From Mycolicibacterium mageritense (lineage in GTDB: Bacteria > Actinomycetota > Actinomycetes > Mycobacteriales > Mycobacteriaceae), in the NCBI RefSeq assembly GCF_010727475.1, contig NZ_AP022567.1, forward strand, positions 7,440,001-7,504,000: 64,000 nt of DNA. The letters are read 5' to 3'. Below, piece after piece: positions 35,333-43,840 of this stretch. Position 1 is the first letter of the stretch. The number at the start of each line of letters is the position of its first letter. The position numbers and the translations under genes were made by a program. The notes beneath the pieces were generated by a model that was given only the letters and a program-made list of their open reading frames with translations, was not told the origin of the DNA and did no database searches.

Positions 35333-35718
35333 GGTCTCGTTTCCCAGTGAATTCACGCCAGCGAGAGTACGGCCGCTTCCGACCCGCGGTCCCCGCATTG
35401 GCGAATTTTCATCCCCAGATGAAGTCGCAAAAGCCTGCCGATAGCAACGAAATGGGGAGGTAATTTGAGAACGCTCATTAGGGGCAGCTATCGAGAATCC
35501 CGCTTGGCGTTCAGCCTGGGCAACAACCGTTAATCGATCTGTGCGCTGCGAGCCCCCCGGCGCGGTGGCAGCGATGTCGCGGCGGGCGGAGGGGCTGGCG
35601 ATGGCGTGGGTGAAGGGCTGCGAGGTGCTCATGGCGCCCGTGTACACCCGCGGCATCCGAGACCTGTTGCGCGACAAGAAACTAGTGGTCGACGCCACTT
35701 CGGGTCCACAGTGTGGCC
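35333..35718. other. Intergenic region with an N-terminal remnant of an HTH gene
   Basis: 386 bp between the lipase start and the zinc-domain gene. On the minus strand from ATG 35632 it reads MSTSQPFTHAIASPSARRDI, closely matching the first 20 residues of the HTH protein at 29193-29486. The match is then lost before the HTH itself. Otherwise it holds the promoter of the lipase/caspase operon, with no clear boxes. Confidence 0.5.
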
Positions 35719-36095
35719 CTACTCGTCCTCCAGCTTGTCGTACTCATCGAGATGCTTCAAGGCGCTCGGCAGAATCCGGACCTTGTCCGGCGGGATGCCC
35801 ATCTCGGCTCGAGGCGCGATCCGAAGCTCTCCGCGGGCCTCCCGCTCCCACAGTTCCCGCTGTTCCTCCGGGGGAGTGTGGCGACGTGCTCCGCGGCGAT
35901 CTGCAGGGAGCCGGGCACCGCTCGGATCGGCTTCGGCTCCAGGTGCACATCCGGGCAGTCAGCCATGCAGCACCCGCACTGCGAGTACCGCTTGTGGTCC
36001 AGCGTGTCCGCGTCGTCGTGCCACAACGGCGGGTTGTCGCAGCGACCGTCGGCGGTCGCGAAGTGCTCGTCGGGGCAGTCGCACAACTCGGTCAT
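35719..36095 (-). pseudogene. CGCC zinc-domain protein (paralogue of the HicB-fusion gene), frameshifted
   Basis: From ATG 36095: MTELCDCPDEHFATADGRC ... KRYSQCGCCMADCPDVHLE, a Cys/His-rich N-terminal domain shared with the 42813-43196 product. After AAEHVATLP, at the G run 35870-35874, the frame moves by -1 and reads PEEQRELWEREARGELRIAP ... LPSALKHLDEYDKLEDE, ending at TAG 35719-35721. One missing base explains it. The C-terminal half differs from the paralogue, which carries a HicB-like domain. No function is known. Confidence 0.65.
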
Positions 36096-36168
36096 GCTCG
36101 GAGCATCGCACCCGGGACCGACATGTCTCGCCTGCGTAACTGTCGGCACGGCGACGTAGGTTCCGCTC

Positions 36169-36417
36169 GTGGGCATCACCCGTCATCCCGTCCGCATCCG
36201 TTTGAGCACCCGGATCGCCGGCCCCGACGATCACATCACTGTGCCGGGGATGACGTTGTGGACCGTCGAGTACACGGTGACCGAGCGCGGCCGAGAGACC
36301 TCCTTCGTGACCGATCACGTGGCGGAGGCTGCGGCGCGGCGCATGGTGCGGAACCTGCTGGCGGAGCTGGCGCCGGGGCTGGACCCCGAGGATGCGTTCA
36401 CCGATCGGACGCGCTGA
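36169..36417 (+). CDS. Hypothetical small protein
   Basis: 82 aa from GTG 36169: VGITRHPVRIRLSTRIAGPD ... LWTVEYTVTERGRETSFVTDH ... AAARRMVRNLLAEL. The beta-then-helix pattern and coding-like codon use support a real gene; no domain is recognised. It is divergent from the zinc-domain gene, with about 73 bp between starts. The repeat region follows. Confidence 0.5.
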   Translation: MGITRHPVRIRLSTRIAGPDDHITVPGMTLWTVEYTVTERGRETSFVTDHVAEAAARRMVRNLLAELAPGLDPEDAFTDRTR

Positions 36418-36769
36418 CCGACGGCATTCGGCGGCCCGACAGTGCAAGTGCCACTTGAGATTCGGGCGGCCGGTAACATATACACCCGCATGTAACTATT
36501 TGTCAGCGTGGATGTAAGAGTTGTGATAGCGGCTGTAAAAATTACGCCACCGCTGTGACCTGCATTGACGCGAAGCAGGTGACACGTAGCGATTCATCGC
36601 AACAATCGTTACATCCACGCTGGCAAAAACTTACATCCTACGAATGCTGTGATAGAGGGAGTGGCACTCGCTCCGTCGCATGGGCGTCCTGGGACAGCCC
36701 GGGCTGCCATGGGAGCGGAAGCCGGGGCTGTCGCGGTTCCGCACCATCGTGGCGGATCCAACGGAATGG
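36418..36769. repeat. AT-richer non-coding region with TTACATCC repeats and a 14-bp inverted repeat
   Basis: 352 bp without a gene, visibly richer in A/T than its surroundings at 36465-36650. CAGCGTGGATGTAA (36504-36517) is exactly inverted at 36609-36622. Related TTACATCC/GGATGTAA units occur at 36510, 36609 and 36631, with ATGTAAC at 36490. Clustered short repeats in AT-rich DNA are typical of replication origins, transfer origins or multi-site operators. Which of these applies cannot be told from sequence alone. Confidence 0.6.
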
Positions 36770-37288
36770 TCAATCCCACCACCCGCCACCGTAGAGCCGG
36801 TACCGGCCGGCCTTTCGGTGGTCGATCACGTCCTCGTCCACTTCGCCGTCACCGCTGTTCGCGTCACGGATGAGTGACCGCGCGATCCGGCGCTGCGCCG
36901 CACGTTCGGCCGCGAACCAAGCACGACGATAGGGCTGGCGGCTGGGTGGTGCCATGTAACTACCGCGGTAGATCCGCTCCCACAGCGCAATCGCGGGTCG
37001 GTAGTGACACCCCGTGTCGAGGTGGTGTTTGTCGACCGGCCACTGGGGCAGATCGCACGTGACGCCGCCGGTCCGATGGCACCGGTAGCCGTGGCGAACA
37101 ACGACATCGCCGCGGCGGTTGTTGCACCGCACCCACACGGGGTCGGTTTTGTCCCGTCTTGGACATTCGGATTTCTCGCTTCTGGCGAGCTGCCCGCAGC
37201 CTCCGAACGGCTGCGTGGGAGAGCAGCCGCATCTACGTCTCGGGCATGGCGATGTCCTTTCGGCCGGCTGAGCAGAGCCGCACAACAT
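36770..37288 (-). CDS. Hypothetical Cys-containing protein
   Basis: About 172 aa from ATG 37288 (start uncertain; the first 60 residues are less convincing). The core reads VWVRCNNRRGDVVVRHGYRC ... CDLPQWPVDKHHLDTGCHYRP, and the C-terminus is acidic then WW-ending. A short related piece (WPVDKHDLDTG) is encoded at 45232-45336, so the motif is duplicated in the island. No function is known. Confidence 0.5.
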   Translation of the reverse strand: MLCGSAQPAERTSPCPRRRCGCSPTQPFGGCGQLARSEKSECPRRDKTDPVWVRCNNRRGDVVVRHGYRCHRTGGVTCDLPQWPVDKHHLDTGCHYRPAIALWERIYRGSYMAPPSRQPYRRAWFAAERAAQRRIARSLIRDANSGDGEVDEDVIDHRKAGRYRLYGGGWWD

Positions 37289-37445
37289 AGCACGAGGCGC
37301 TGGGCACCGTCGGGCATTCCGCGAGCACGTCATGAACCGCACCGGTGACACCGACTTCGTCAGCGAGCACTGGCAAGCTGACCCCGGACGCAGAGTTCGG
37401 TCCTCCCGACTCGGAGGCCGCCCACCAGCTAAGAAGGAGGTTGCG

Positions 37446-37883
37446 ATGTCCGGCCAGGCGGTCAATCACGAACCGGTAGACGCAGACGTAGCTTCGATCC
37501 GTTTCGAGGTGCAGGGTCTACCGCCGTTGAAGAACGAGGCGCTCTCCGTCTTCAACGCGAAGCATGGGCAGGCAGACAGAATCCGCGCCCTCCTTCTGGC
37601 CGCACAGCATGCGTGCCAGGAGCACGGGTTCGCTCCGATCGTGACGGGCGGCGTGGCACTGGATGTGGTCACCCGCTCGCCGGGTGGAGATGCGACCAAC
37701 ATCCTCGGCGGGATCGCGGATGTCTTGGAGAACAAGCCCGTTCGGGCTCACAGGGCTTCGATCGATCACCTGGGTGACCTCGCTACCGTCTGGCTGTACC
37801 AGGACGACAAGCAGATCAAGCAGGTCACTTACCGCGAGGAGCCCGGCGAGTCGAGCTACACGGTGAAGGTACGCGCACTCTGA
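37446..37883 (+). CDS. Hypothetical protein with a strong ribosome-binding site
   Basis: 145 aa: MSGQAVNHEPVDADVASIRFEVQ ... LPPLKNEALSVF ... GVALDVVTRSPGG ... IADVLENK ... VWLYQDDKQIKQVTYREEPG. AAGGAGG precedes ATG 37446 at the ideal distance. The domain, an alpha/beta fold of about 130 residues, looks like proteins predicted to resemble nucleic-acid enzymes or RNase-like folds, but I cannot name the family. Confidence 0.7.
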   Translation: MSGQAVNHEPVDADVASIRFEVQGLPPLKNEALSVFNAKHGQADRIRALLLAAQHACQEHGFAPIVTGGVALDVVTRSPGGDATNILGGIADVLENKPVRAHRASIDHLGDLATVWLYQDDKQIKQVTYREEPGESSYTVKVRAL

Positions 37884-37895
37884 GTGCGCCGCGGT

Positions 37896-38148
37896 CTAGA
37901 GGTCGAAGGCGGCGAAGAAGCGGACTGCGGCCTTCTTGTCGGGAGTCAGTCGTTGACGGTAGAAGTTCCACATCAGAGTCAAGGCCGTGGAGGATGCTGC
38001 GCCTGCTACCGCAATGGCGGCGGTTGGCGAGTGGGCCAGCAGTTGAGCAGCAGCGGACGTGGAGGCTCCGATACCCAGAGTTCCCAATCCGATGGAGCAC
38101 GCACGTCTGAGCGATTTGTCTTTAGCCTTCGCGGTTGTTGCCCGTCAT
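37896..38148 (-). CDS. Small hydrophobic protein, start uncertain
   Basis: The coding-like stretch reads SLRRACSIGLGTLGIGASTS ... AVAGAASSTALTLMWNFYRQ and ends 12 bp from the convergent gene's stop. It contains one or two possible membrane helices. The only well-placed start (ATG 38148, MTGNN) is one frame off, so either the start is TTG 38087 (63 aa) or a one-base indel near 38135 splits the gene. Confidence 0.4.
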
Positions 38149-38200
38149 TGAGCGTGACGATGTTGTCGTCATCGGTGGTGATGATGACGGATCGATGAGA

Positions 38201-38232
38201 ACAGCCCCGCTCGGTGTTTTGAGCGGGGCTGT
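38201..38232. terminator. Terminator hairpin downstream of the transposition module
   Basis: ACAGCCCCGCTC pairs with GAGCGGGGCTGT across an 8-nt loop ending TTTT. It lies about 65 bp past the stop of the ATPase gene (minus). Confidence 0.75.
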
Positions 38233-38298
38233 GGTGGTCTCGGTGACGGGATCGTCGCCGCGGTGATGCAGTGGTGGTCTCGGTGGTGGGAGTCTGGT

Positions 38299-39112
38299 TC
38301 AGTCTGAGGCTGTTTCGCTGATGGCGATGCGGGCAGCTTTCTCCCCGACGATGGAATGACCGGCAGCGAACGCGGCAGTCAGCGCGTGCAAGGCGAGGTT
38401 GTTGACCGCTCGTGGGTGTCCGCGTGAGGCGTTGTGAATCAGGGTGACGGCATCCTCGGCGAACAGGGTGTCGGAGCGGCCGGCGATCTTGGTGTGATGG
38501 CTGATGTAGTCGGCGGTGTCAGCTGGACTCATGCCGGGCAGGGTGTAGCGCACGGCGATGCGCTGATCCAACGCGGCAAGGACACCGAGGCGTAGCCGGT
38601 GCCGCAGGGTGGTTGGCCGACCAGCACGACGGCGAACGGTGACCCGGAGTCCATGTCGTGATTGGTCAACAATCGGATCGCTTCGAGCTGATGGTTGTCG
38701 AGCAGATGGGCTTCATCGACGACGAGCACGGGGTTGCGGCCGCGTTCGGCGTGTTCAGCGGCCAGGGCGTCCGCGGCCTGGGGTGCGAGGCGGGCGGTGT
38801 GAAAGACCGGGTGTGTCCGAGGGCGGCCACGATGTGGGTGAGCATGCCGCGGACTCCGATGGTGGGGTTGGCCAGGTAGATGATGACGTGCCGGGCGGGG
38901 TCCAGGGCGGTCGCGGCGGCGCGGATGGCCACGGTTTTGCCGGCGCCGACTTCACCGGTGATGACCCCGATCGCGCACTGATTGACACACCAGCCGATGC
39001 GGGCGATCGCTTCGCTGTGGCCGGGGTGGCGGTGCAGCATCGACGGAGCTAGATTCCGCCCGAACGGCATCCGGGAGAAACCCCAATGCGATTGCAGCCG
39101 TTCAATACTCAT
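38299..39112 (-). pseudogene. ExeA/TniB-like transposition ATPase with two frameshifts
   Basis: Read across frames the protein is complete: HWGFSRMPFGRNLAPSMLHR, Walker A GVITGEVGAGKTVAIR, then (after a shift near 38809) HAERGRNPVLVVDEAHLLDN with Walker B, and (after a shift near 38611) LRHRLRLGVLAALDQRIAVR ... LPGMSPADTADYISHHTKIA. One missing C at each point restores a product of about 271 aa. Such ATPases select targets for Mu/Tn7-type DDE transposases. ATG 39112 overlaps the transposase stop (ATGA). Confidence 0.8.
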
Positions 39113-40602
39113 GCCGACACCCCATCTTCATGAGCAGCGTTGCCGGGGTCGAGGTCGGTGATGGAGAGCTGGCCAGGAATCTGAGCATGGTCGCCAGGGG
39201 CGTCGATAGTGCGGTCAGTGCGAGGGCCGTAGAGGGCGTGATAGCCGATACGTTCATCCTGGCGCAGCTGCTCATGATGGGCAGCGGCAGTCAACGCCAG
39301 ATAGTCGATCCCCGTCACCGCCGGCGCAGGTCCTGAGTCAACGGTCTCGGGCCGGGCTTTCGGATGGGCATGGCGGGTGATGGTGTGAGCGATCGCGGCG
39401 CCGAAACTCTGATCCCGGTAGCGGACCTCGATCGTTTCCAGATCGAACGGGGGAGAACACCAACTCCACCCGGCGCCCGGCCAGGGCCGGGGTCGACCCG
39501 GTAGGTGTTGGAGTGCAGCGAGACCGTGGCGGTTTTGGTCACCGTGCGGAACTCCGACCACAAGAACGCCTCAGTCAAATCCGCAGCAGTCGGCAACGCC
39601 GGCAGCCCGCCGAGCCGATCCCAGCCGTCCTCCCACCGAGCCAGCGGCGGCGCTTCGGTCTCGGAGTGGGTGCGGCGGTGGTATTCGGTCTCGACCCAGG
39701 CCATGAACAGCCGGTTGAGCTCCAACAACGCCCCGCGGTGATCCACCCGGCCGCGGCGAGGCCCCGCTGCTGGTGTCGGTGACCTCGACGAGGAACTGTT
39801 CACGCACGGTGCGGAAGAACCGTTCGATCTTGCCGCGGCCCTGCGGGCGACCGGGCGCGGAATGCACCAGCCGGATACCGAGTTTCGCGCACGCCCGCAG
39901 CAACCACGCATCCACGAACGCGGACCCGTTGTCGACATAGATCGAGGCGGGAACTCCGCGGGCGGCCAACGCCGGCTTCAACGCCGCCGCCAGGCGCACG
40001 GTGTCTTCGGCGAACCCGAAGCGGTGCCCGACCACCAGCCGAGAGTGGTCGTCGAGGAACGCGAACAGGTAGGTTTTGCGGTCCCCGACCCGCGGGCCGT
40101 GCAGGGCATCGCCGACCCACAGTTCATTCGGGTCGGGGGCTTCGAACCGGCCGAACACCTCACCTGCCGCGCCGGTGGCCGGGCCCATCAGTTCGCTGCG
40201 GTGGAAGTGGCGCAGCAGGGTCGATTCCGAGGGTGCCCACCCGGTCGCGGTGCGCAGGATCCGGGCCACCTGGGCGGCGGTGCGGGCCGGGTTCTCCCGT
40301 TTCAGCGAGGCGGCCAGCTCCAACACCTGCTCATCGGTGCGGGTGGCCAACCGCCGCGGCTCAGGGACCAGTGCCTCGAAGCCGCCAGCCCGGTAACGGC
40401 GGATCCAGCGATCCAAGGTCGCCCGCGCCACCTGCACCTGACTGCCGAACGGGTCGATATGGCGGCGCTCGGCGATCTCGCGGACCAGTCTGCCGCGCTG
40501 CTTGGTCGACAACCCCGCCTCCAGTGCAGGGCAGATCAACTGATAGCGGAACAACCCGATCGCGTGGGCCCGCTCCCGACGCTTGTGCTCTTCCAATGAC
40601 AC
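39109..40602 (-). pseudogene. Mu/IS481-like DDE transposase with three frameshifts
   Basis: About 498 codons. The first segment has an HTH (QVQVARATLDRWIRRYRAGG) and the rve core: LWVGDALHGPRVGDRKTYLF (first Asp), YVDNGSAFVDAWLL (second Asp), GRPQGRGKIERFFRTVREQF (Glu). Frame changes near 39763, 39490 and 39450 lead through RVDHRGALLELNRLFMAW ... VSLHSNTYRVDP to VRYRDQSFGAAIAHTITRHA, a Mu-type C-terminal beta domain. The catalytic residues are all encoded. It works with the ATPase gene it overlaps. Confidence 0.82.
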
Positions 40603-40725
40603 CGCAGTGTCCTCCTCGCATGCTCGGCGGCCCTGCCCGAAACCGTTGCCGGGCAGGTTCCTTGGCGAGGATCACCGATCACGGCGCGTCGCGTCAGGGG
40701 CAACTGGTGTTGCGTGCACCCCGCG

Positions 40726-41306
40726 TCATGCCGGTGACCAGTCCGGCGCCAGCAGCCGCCCGCCGCTGACCGCCACCATCACCAGGTGCGGCGTCACCAC
40801 GCCCAGCACCCCCGCCGGGCCGAACCTCTGACCGATCGCCGCAGCGGCGGTGATTATCGCGGCCACCAGATCACGCCAGCCGCAGCCGAACCCCTGCGGG
40901 ACCGGCACGTCTATTCCGGTGCGCATCGCGACCTGGATGAACCACGCCCGCACTGACTCCACACGCCCGGCCACCCGGCGCAGCCATCCGCGCACCGTGG
41001 TCGCTGGCACCCTCAGATTCTCCGCGATTCGGCGATGCCCAAAGCCGTCGGCTCGCTGCACCAACGCATTCCAAATCGTCTGTGCGCCATACCCTCTACG
41101 CGCAAACATCATCACCGGCAGCAGCACGTCACCAGACACGACCGGCAACGCCCCGTCGCGGACGCACCGCGCCAGCTACGCCGCGGATGCGGCGGGCCGG
41201 CAAATCCCCAGCCGCCCAGCACACCGTCGGCGCAGGACGGGCACCCGATCTCGCCGGCAGCCAGCCGGGACTCGACGGAAACCAGATCAGCCTCTACCGT
41301 CACCAC
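40726..41306 (-). pseudogene. DUF6431-like HTH protein of the transposition module, frameshifted
   Basis: The first part reads LAAGEIGCPSCADGVLGGWG ... RCRSCLVT, a Cys4 zinc-ribbon, and the second part (other frame) VLLPVMMFARRGYGAQTIWN ... GFGHRRIAENLRVPATTVRG WLRR, an HTH. Family members join the two as CxxTHVLLP, so a few bases appear to be missing near 41120, not a simple homopolymer change. This family commonly accompanies the transposase/ATPase pair downstream. Confidence 0.65.
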
Positions 41307-41498
41307 GAGTGCCTCCGTGCACTACAGCGCGGCACCCTGCGAGCCCGCCAAGACTTCAGCGGGGTGCCGCGCGACCCATCAGTACGTCCTCACCCTGACG
41401 GTGCACACCAACACCAGCAACCGCACGAGAATCCGGCGCCTCACATCAGCAACCTCAATGACGAATAACTACCCCGTGGTCGTCATGCTGAGAGACGG

Positions 41499-42590
41499 TC
41501 AACACGCGGTGAGTTCGGATGCCGCGCTTCGCAATTCGGTGGCGAAGTGCTCGCGTGCGGAAACCGGACTGCGCCCGGCATCCAACGCGATCGAGTACGA
41601 GTTCAGCGCGCGATTGAGATTAGTGCGCCACGCCGTGAAAGCGTCGCCGGTGCGTATGTCGACGACGTCATCGAAGGTGATCGCAGAGGCATTCAGCAAC
41701 GGTAAGCCGACGGTTGCCAACATCCCCAGGTGCTCGCCCTGAGCCTCGGGTCCTTCTGTGAGTCTGGTGTGATGTCGTAACTGGTCGGCGCAGTCCTCGA
41801 TCAGGACTTCGAAAAGACGCCTCTCCAACCGGCTGGTCAGGTACAGATCGGCCCCCGATCGGATAGCGTTGGCAAGCTGCCACGAAACCTCCATGAGCGC
41901 CCGCGCAAACGCCTCGACCGCCGCCAGAGGGTCGGCCGTCGGCAGATCTGAACCGCGGACGCCACAGCTGCTCAGGAACTGTCGGACTTTCTCCGGATAC
42001 AGCCTCTGCTCTACGGGAGGTCGATCGCTGATCCAGTAGCCCTCCTCGATCAAATCGGTGATCACCTTCAACCCAGGGCCGAGATTGAAAGGTTCGATCC
42101 AGCTCTGCCGTTCAGCGGTGTGCAGTGACGGATGTATCGGCGAAACCTTGACGACCTCGCTGTCGATGAGCGGTTCGATCGTGCCGAGCCGGGCAGCTAC
42201 TCGATGCAGGTCTTCGCTGCGAGGATGGAGAACCGGCCGATCATCGACGTCAAAGAATATGCGGCGTAGTGGATCGGCGAGCACAACCCCGTTGCAGGCA
42301 ACAAGGTGTGTAGCAAGCTCGTCACGTACGTTCTTCGACTGACCGTTCCAGGTGGGCCGCGCAGTGGCCGGGAAGTTGCGCAGAACAACCAGACCGTCTT
42401 GATCGTCATGGTGACTGATCAACGGCCAAAGCTCCGACGAGGAATGAGTGCAGACCTGCTCGTGACGTTGCCACTCGTGGTACACGGCGCGCAACGACTC
42501 GATTTCGGCGGATCCGAGCGCGCCGCCATTGACGAACTCTGATGGCCGCCTGCCAAGAGCGAGAGTGAAGACATCGGTGATGTACCGCAC
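41499..42590 (-). CDS. Hypothetical protein, 363 aa
   Basis: The protein is mixed alpha/beta with no recognised motif. Distinct stretches are LWPLISHHDDQDGLVVLRNF, GVVLADPLRRIFFDVDDRPV and a helical C-terminal third (LERRLFEVLIEDCADQLRHH ... FTAWRTNLNRALNSYSIALD). There is no signal peptide or membrane helix. It stands alone between the transposition module and the HicB-fusion gene, the kind of position where single-gene defence proteins often sit, but that is context only. Confidence 0.65.
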   Translation of the reverse strand: MRYITDVFTLALGRRPSEFVNGGALGSAEIESLRAVYHEWQRHEQVCTHSSSELWPLISHHDDQDGLVVLRNFPATARPTWNGQSKNVRDELATHLVACNGVVLADPLRRIFFDVDDRPVLHPRSEDLHRVAARLGTIEPLIDSEVVKVSPIHPSLHTAERQSWIEPFNLGPGLKVITDLIEEGYWISDRPPVEQRLYPEKVRQFLSSCGVRGSDLPTADPLAAVEAFARALMEVSWQLANAIRSGADLYLTSRLERRLFEVLIEDCADQLRHHTRLTEGPEAQGEHLGMLATVGLPLLNASAITFDDVVDIRTGDAFTAWRTNLNRALNSYSIALDAGRSPVSAREHFATELRSAASELTAC

Positions 42591-42812
42591 ACGCTGGAGT
42601 CTTACAGACGAGGCATGAGCTGACCGCCCAATGCGGGTTCACCCTCCAAGACGCCCGCCGTCAGCCGCGGCGCGATGGAGTCCGCGCCCTCCGCATCCAC
42701 GGCGTGGGGCCGATCGAGGCTCGATCGGCCACCCGGCGTCAGATCGGACAACGCCGATGCGCGATTCATCAGCTCCTGGACCGCACACGCGATTCCGAAC
42801 GGTCCTGGAAGA

Positions 42813-43196
42813 TCACTCCCCCGGAGCCGGCACGGGCGGCGACTCCCCGGTTCTTGCCATGTCTCGCAGCACCTCGGCCACGAGCGACTTGATACCAGTC
42901 AGCGCCTCGTCGGGGGTGTCCGCCAGGTACGACAGAGCTGGGAACTCGATTGCGAGGCCGACGAACTCGCCGTCCTCGTCCGACCACTCAGCCGAGTACC
43001 GATAGTGCGCCGGCAGCCGCCCCTCGGGGCCGTGCACGTCCGGGCAGTCGGCGATACAGCACCCACACCACGTGTACTTGGCGAGTGTCGGGTCGCCTGG
43101 ATCCTCGCTGCGGATCGACGGTTCCGCACATCGGCCATCGGCCGTGGCGTGCTCTTCCGGGCAGGCGCAGAGCTCCGATGCGGCGGTGTCGGTCAT
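42813..43196 (-). CDS. CGCC zinc-domain protein with C-terminal HicB-like domain
   Basis: 127 aa. The N-terminal 55 residues (ELCACPEEHATADGRC ... YTWCGCCIADCPDVH) match the zinc domain of the 35719-36095 gene. Residues from about 62 are HicB-like: YRYSAEWSDEDGEFVGLAIE, FPALSYLADTPDEALTGIKS. HicB domains are antitoxins of the HicA RNase or RNase-H-like accessory folds. No HicA gene is visible next to it. ATG 43196 was chosen over an upstream in-frame ATG because the zinc motif starts there. Confidence 0.75.
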   Translation of the reverse strand: MTDTAASELCACPEEHATADGRCAEPSIRSEDPGDPTLAKYTWCGCCIADCPDVHGPEGRLPAHYRYSAEWSDEDGEFVGLAIEFPALSYLADTPDEALTGIKSLVAEVLRDMARTGESPPVPAPGE

Positions 43197-43257
43197 GGTG
43201 CGGGAAGCATGGCACGGCGCACCGACAGGCCGCGAGGGAGTTTCACACGAAGACATG

Positions 43258-43578
43258 TCAGTCGCACGGTTCTCGGCGGCACCACCACGGAGCCGACGCC
43301 CAGGCACCCCGCTCCACAGTGACCGCGCGGAAGCGTTCGTCGAGCCGGTGCACCTCGACCCGGAGCCGGTGAGCATGCTTGCCGCGGCGGCGGACGAGTG
43401 CTTCCAAGCGATCACGGGCATCGTCGTAGATCACATAGTCGCAGCACGGGCATCCGGACGGGACGTAGCCGGTTGTCCGGTGGATGCGTTCGACTCGCTC
43501 GACCTCCAGCCGCCACAGGGCGAGGTACCGCAGAGCTGCGCCGTCTTTCCGAGGACGACGGGGACGGTGCCGGTTCAC
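43258..43578 (-). CDS. Hypothetical basic protein with CPCC motif
   Basis: 106 aa, strongly basic: MNRHRPRRPRKDGAALRYLA ... TGYVPSGCPCCDYVIYDDAR ... HRLRVEVHRLDERF. The CPCC pair may bind metal together with nearby His. It is 61 bp upstream of the HicB-fusion gene on the same strand and probably co-transcribed. No family is assigned. Confidence 0.6.
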   Translation of the reverse strand: MNRHRPRRPRKDGAALRYLALWRLEVERVERIHRTTGYVPSGCPCCDYVIYDDARDRLEALVRRRGKHAHRLRVEVHRLDERFRAVTVERGAWASAPWWCRREPCD

Positions 43579-43840
43579 CGGCGTGGAAGGGAAATCCCCT
43601 TCTGTTCAAGATGTGTCATGTACGGCGCCGTGACGTGGCGCAATCGGTGAGACGGGACACGAACCCGATCAGCGTACAGCGATGGGGCCCGATGTCCGGG
43701 TCTCACCCTATCGGTGGTCGCTGAGCATGCCGGTGCAGTATCAGTTGCGTATGGGCGGAGCGGGCGCGGTCGCGGAAACGGTGTGGTGACGGCAGACCTT
43801 GCTCGACCTTGGCCGCTTCGTCGGCAAGTGCATCCTGGCA

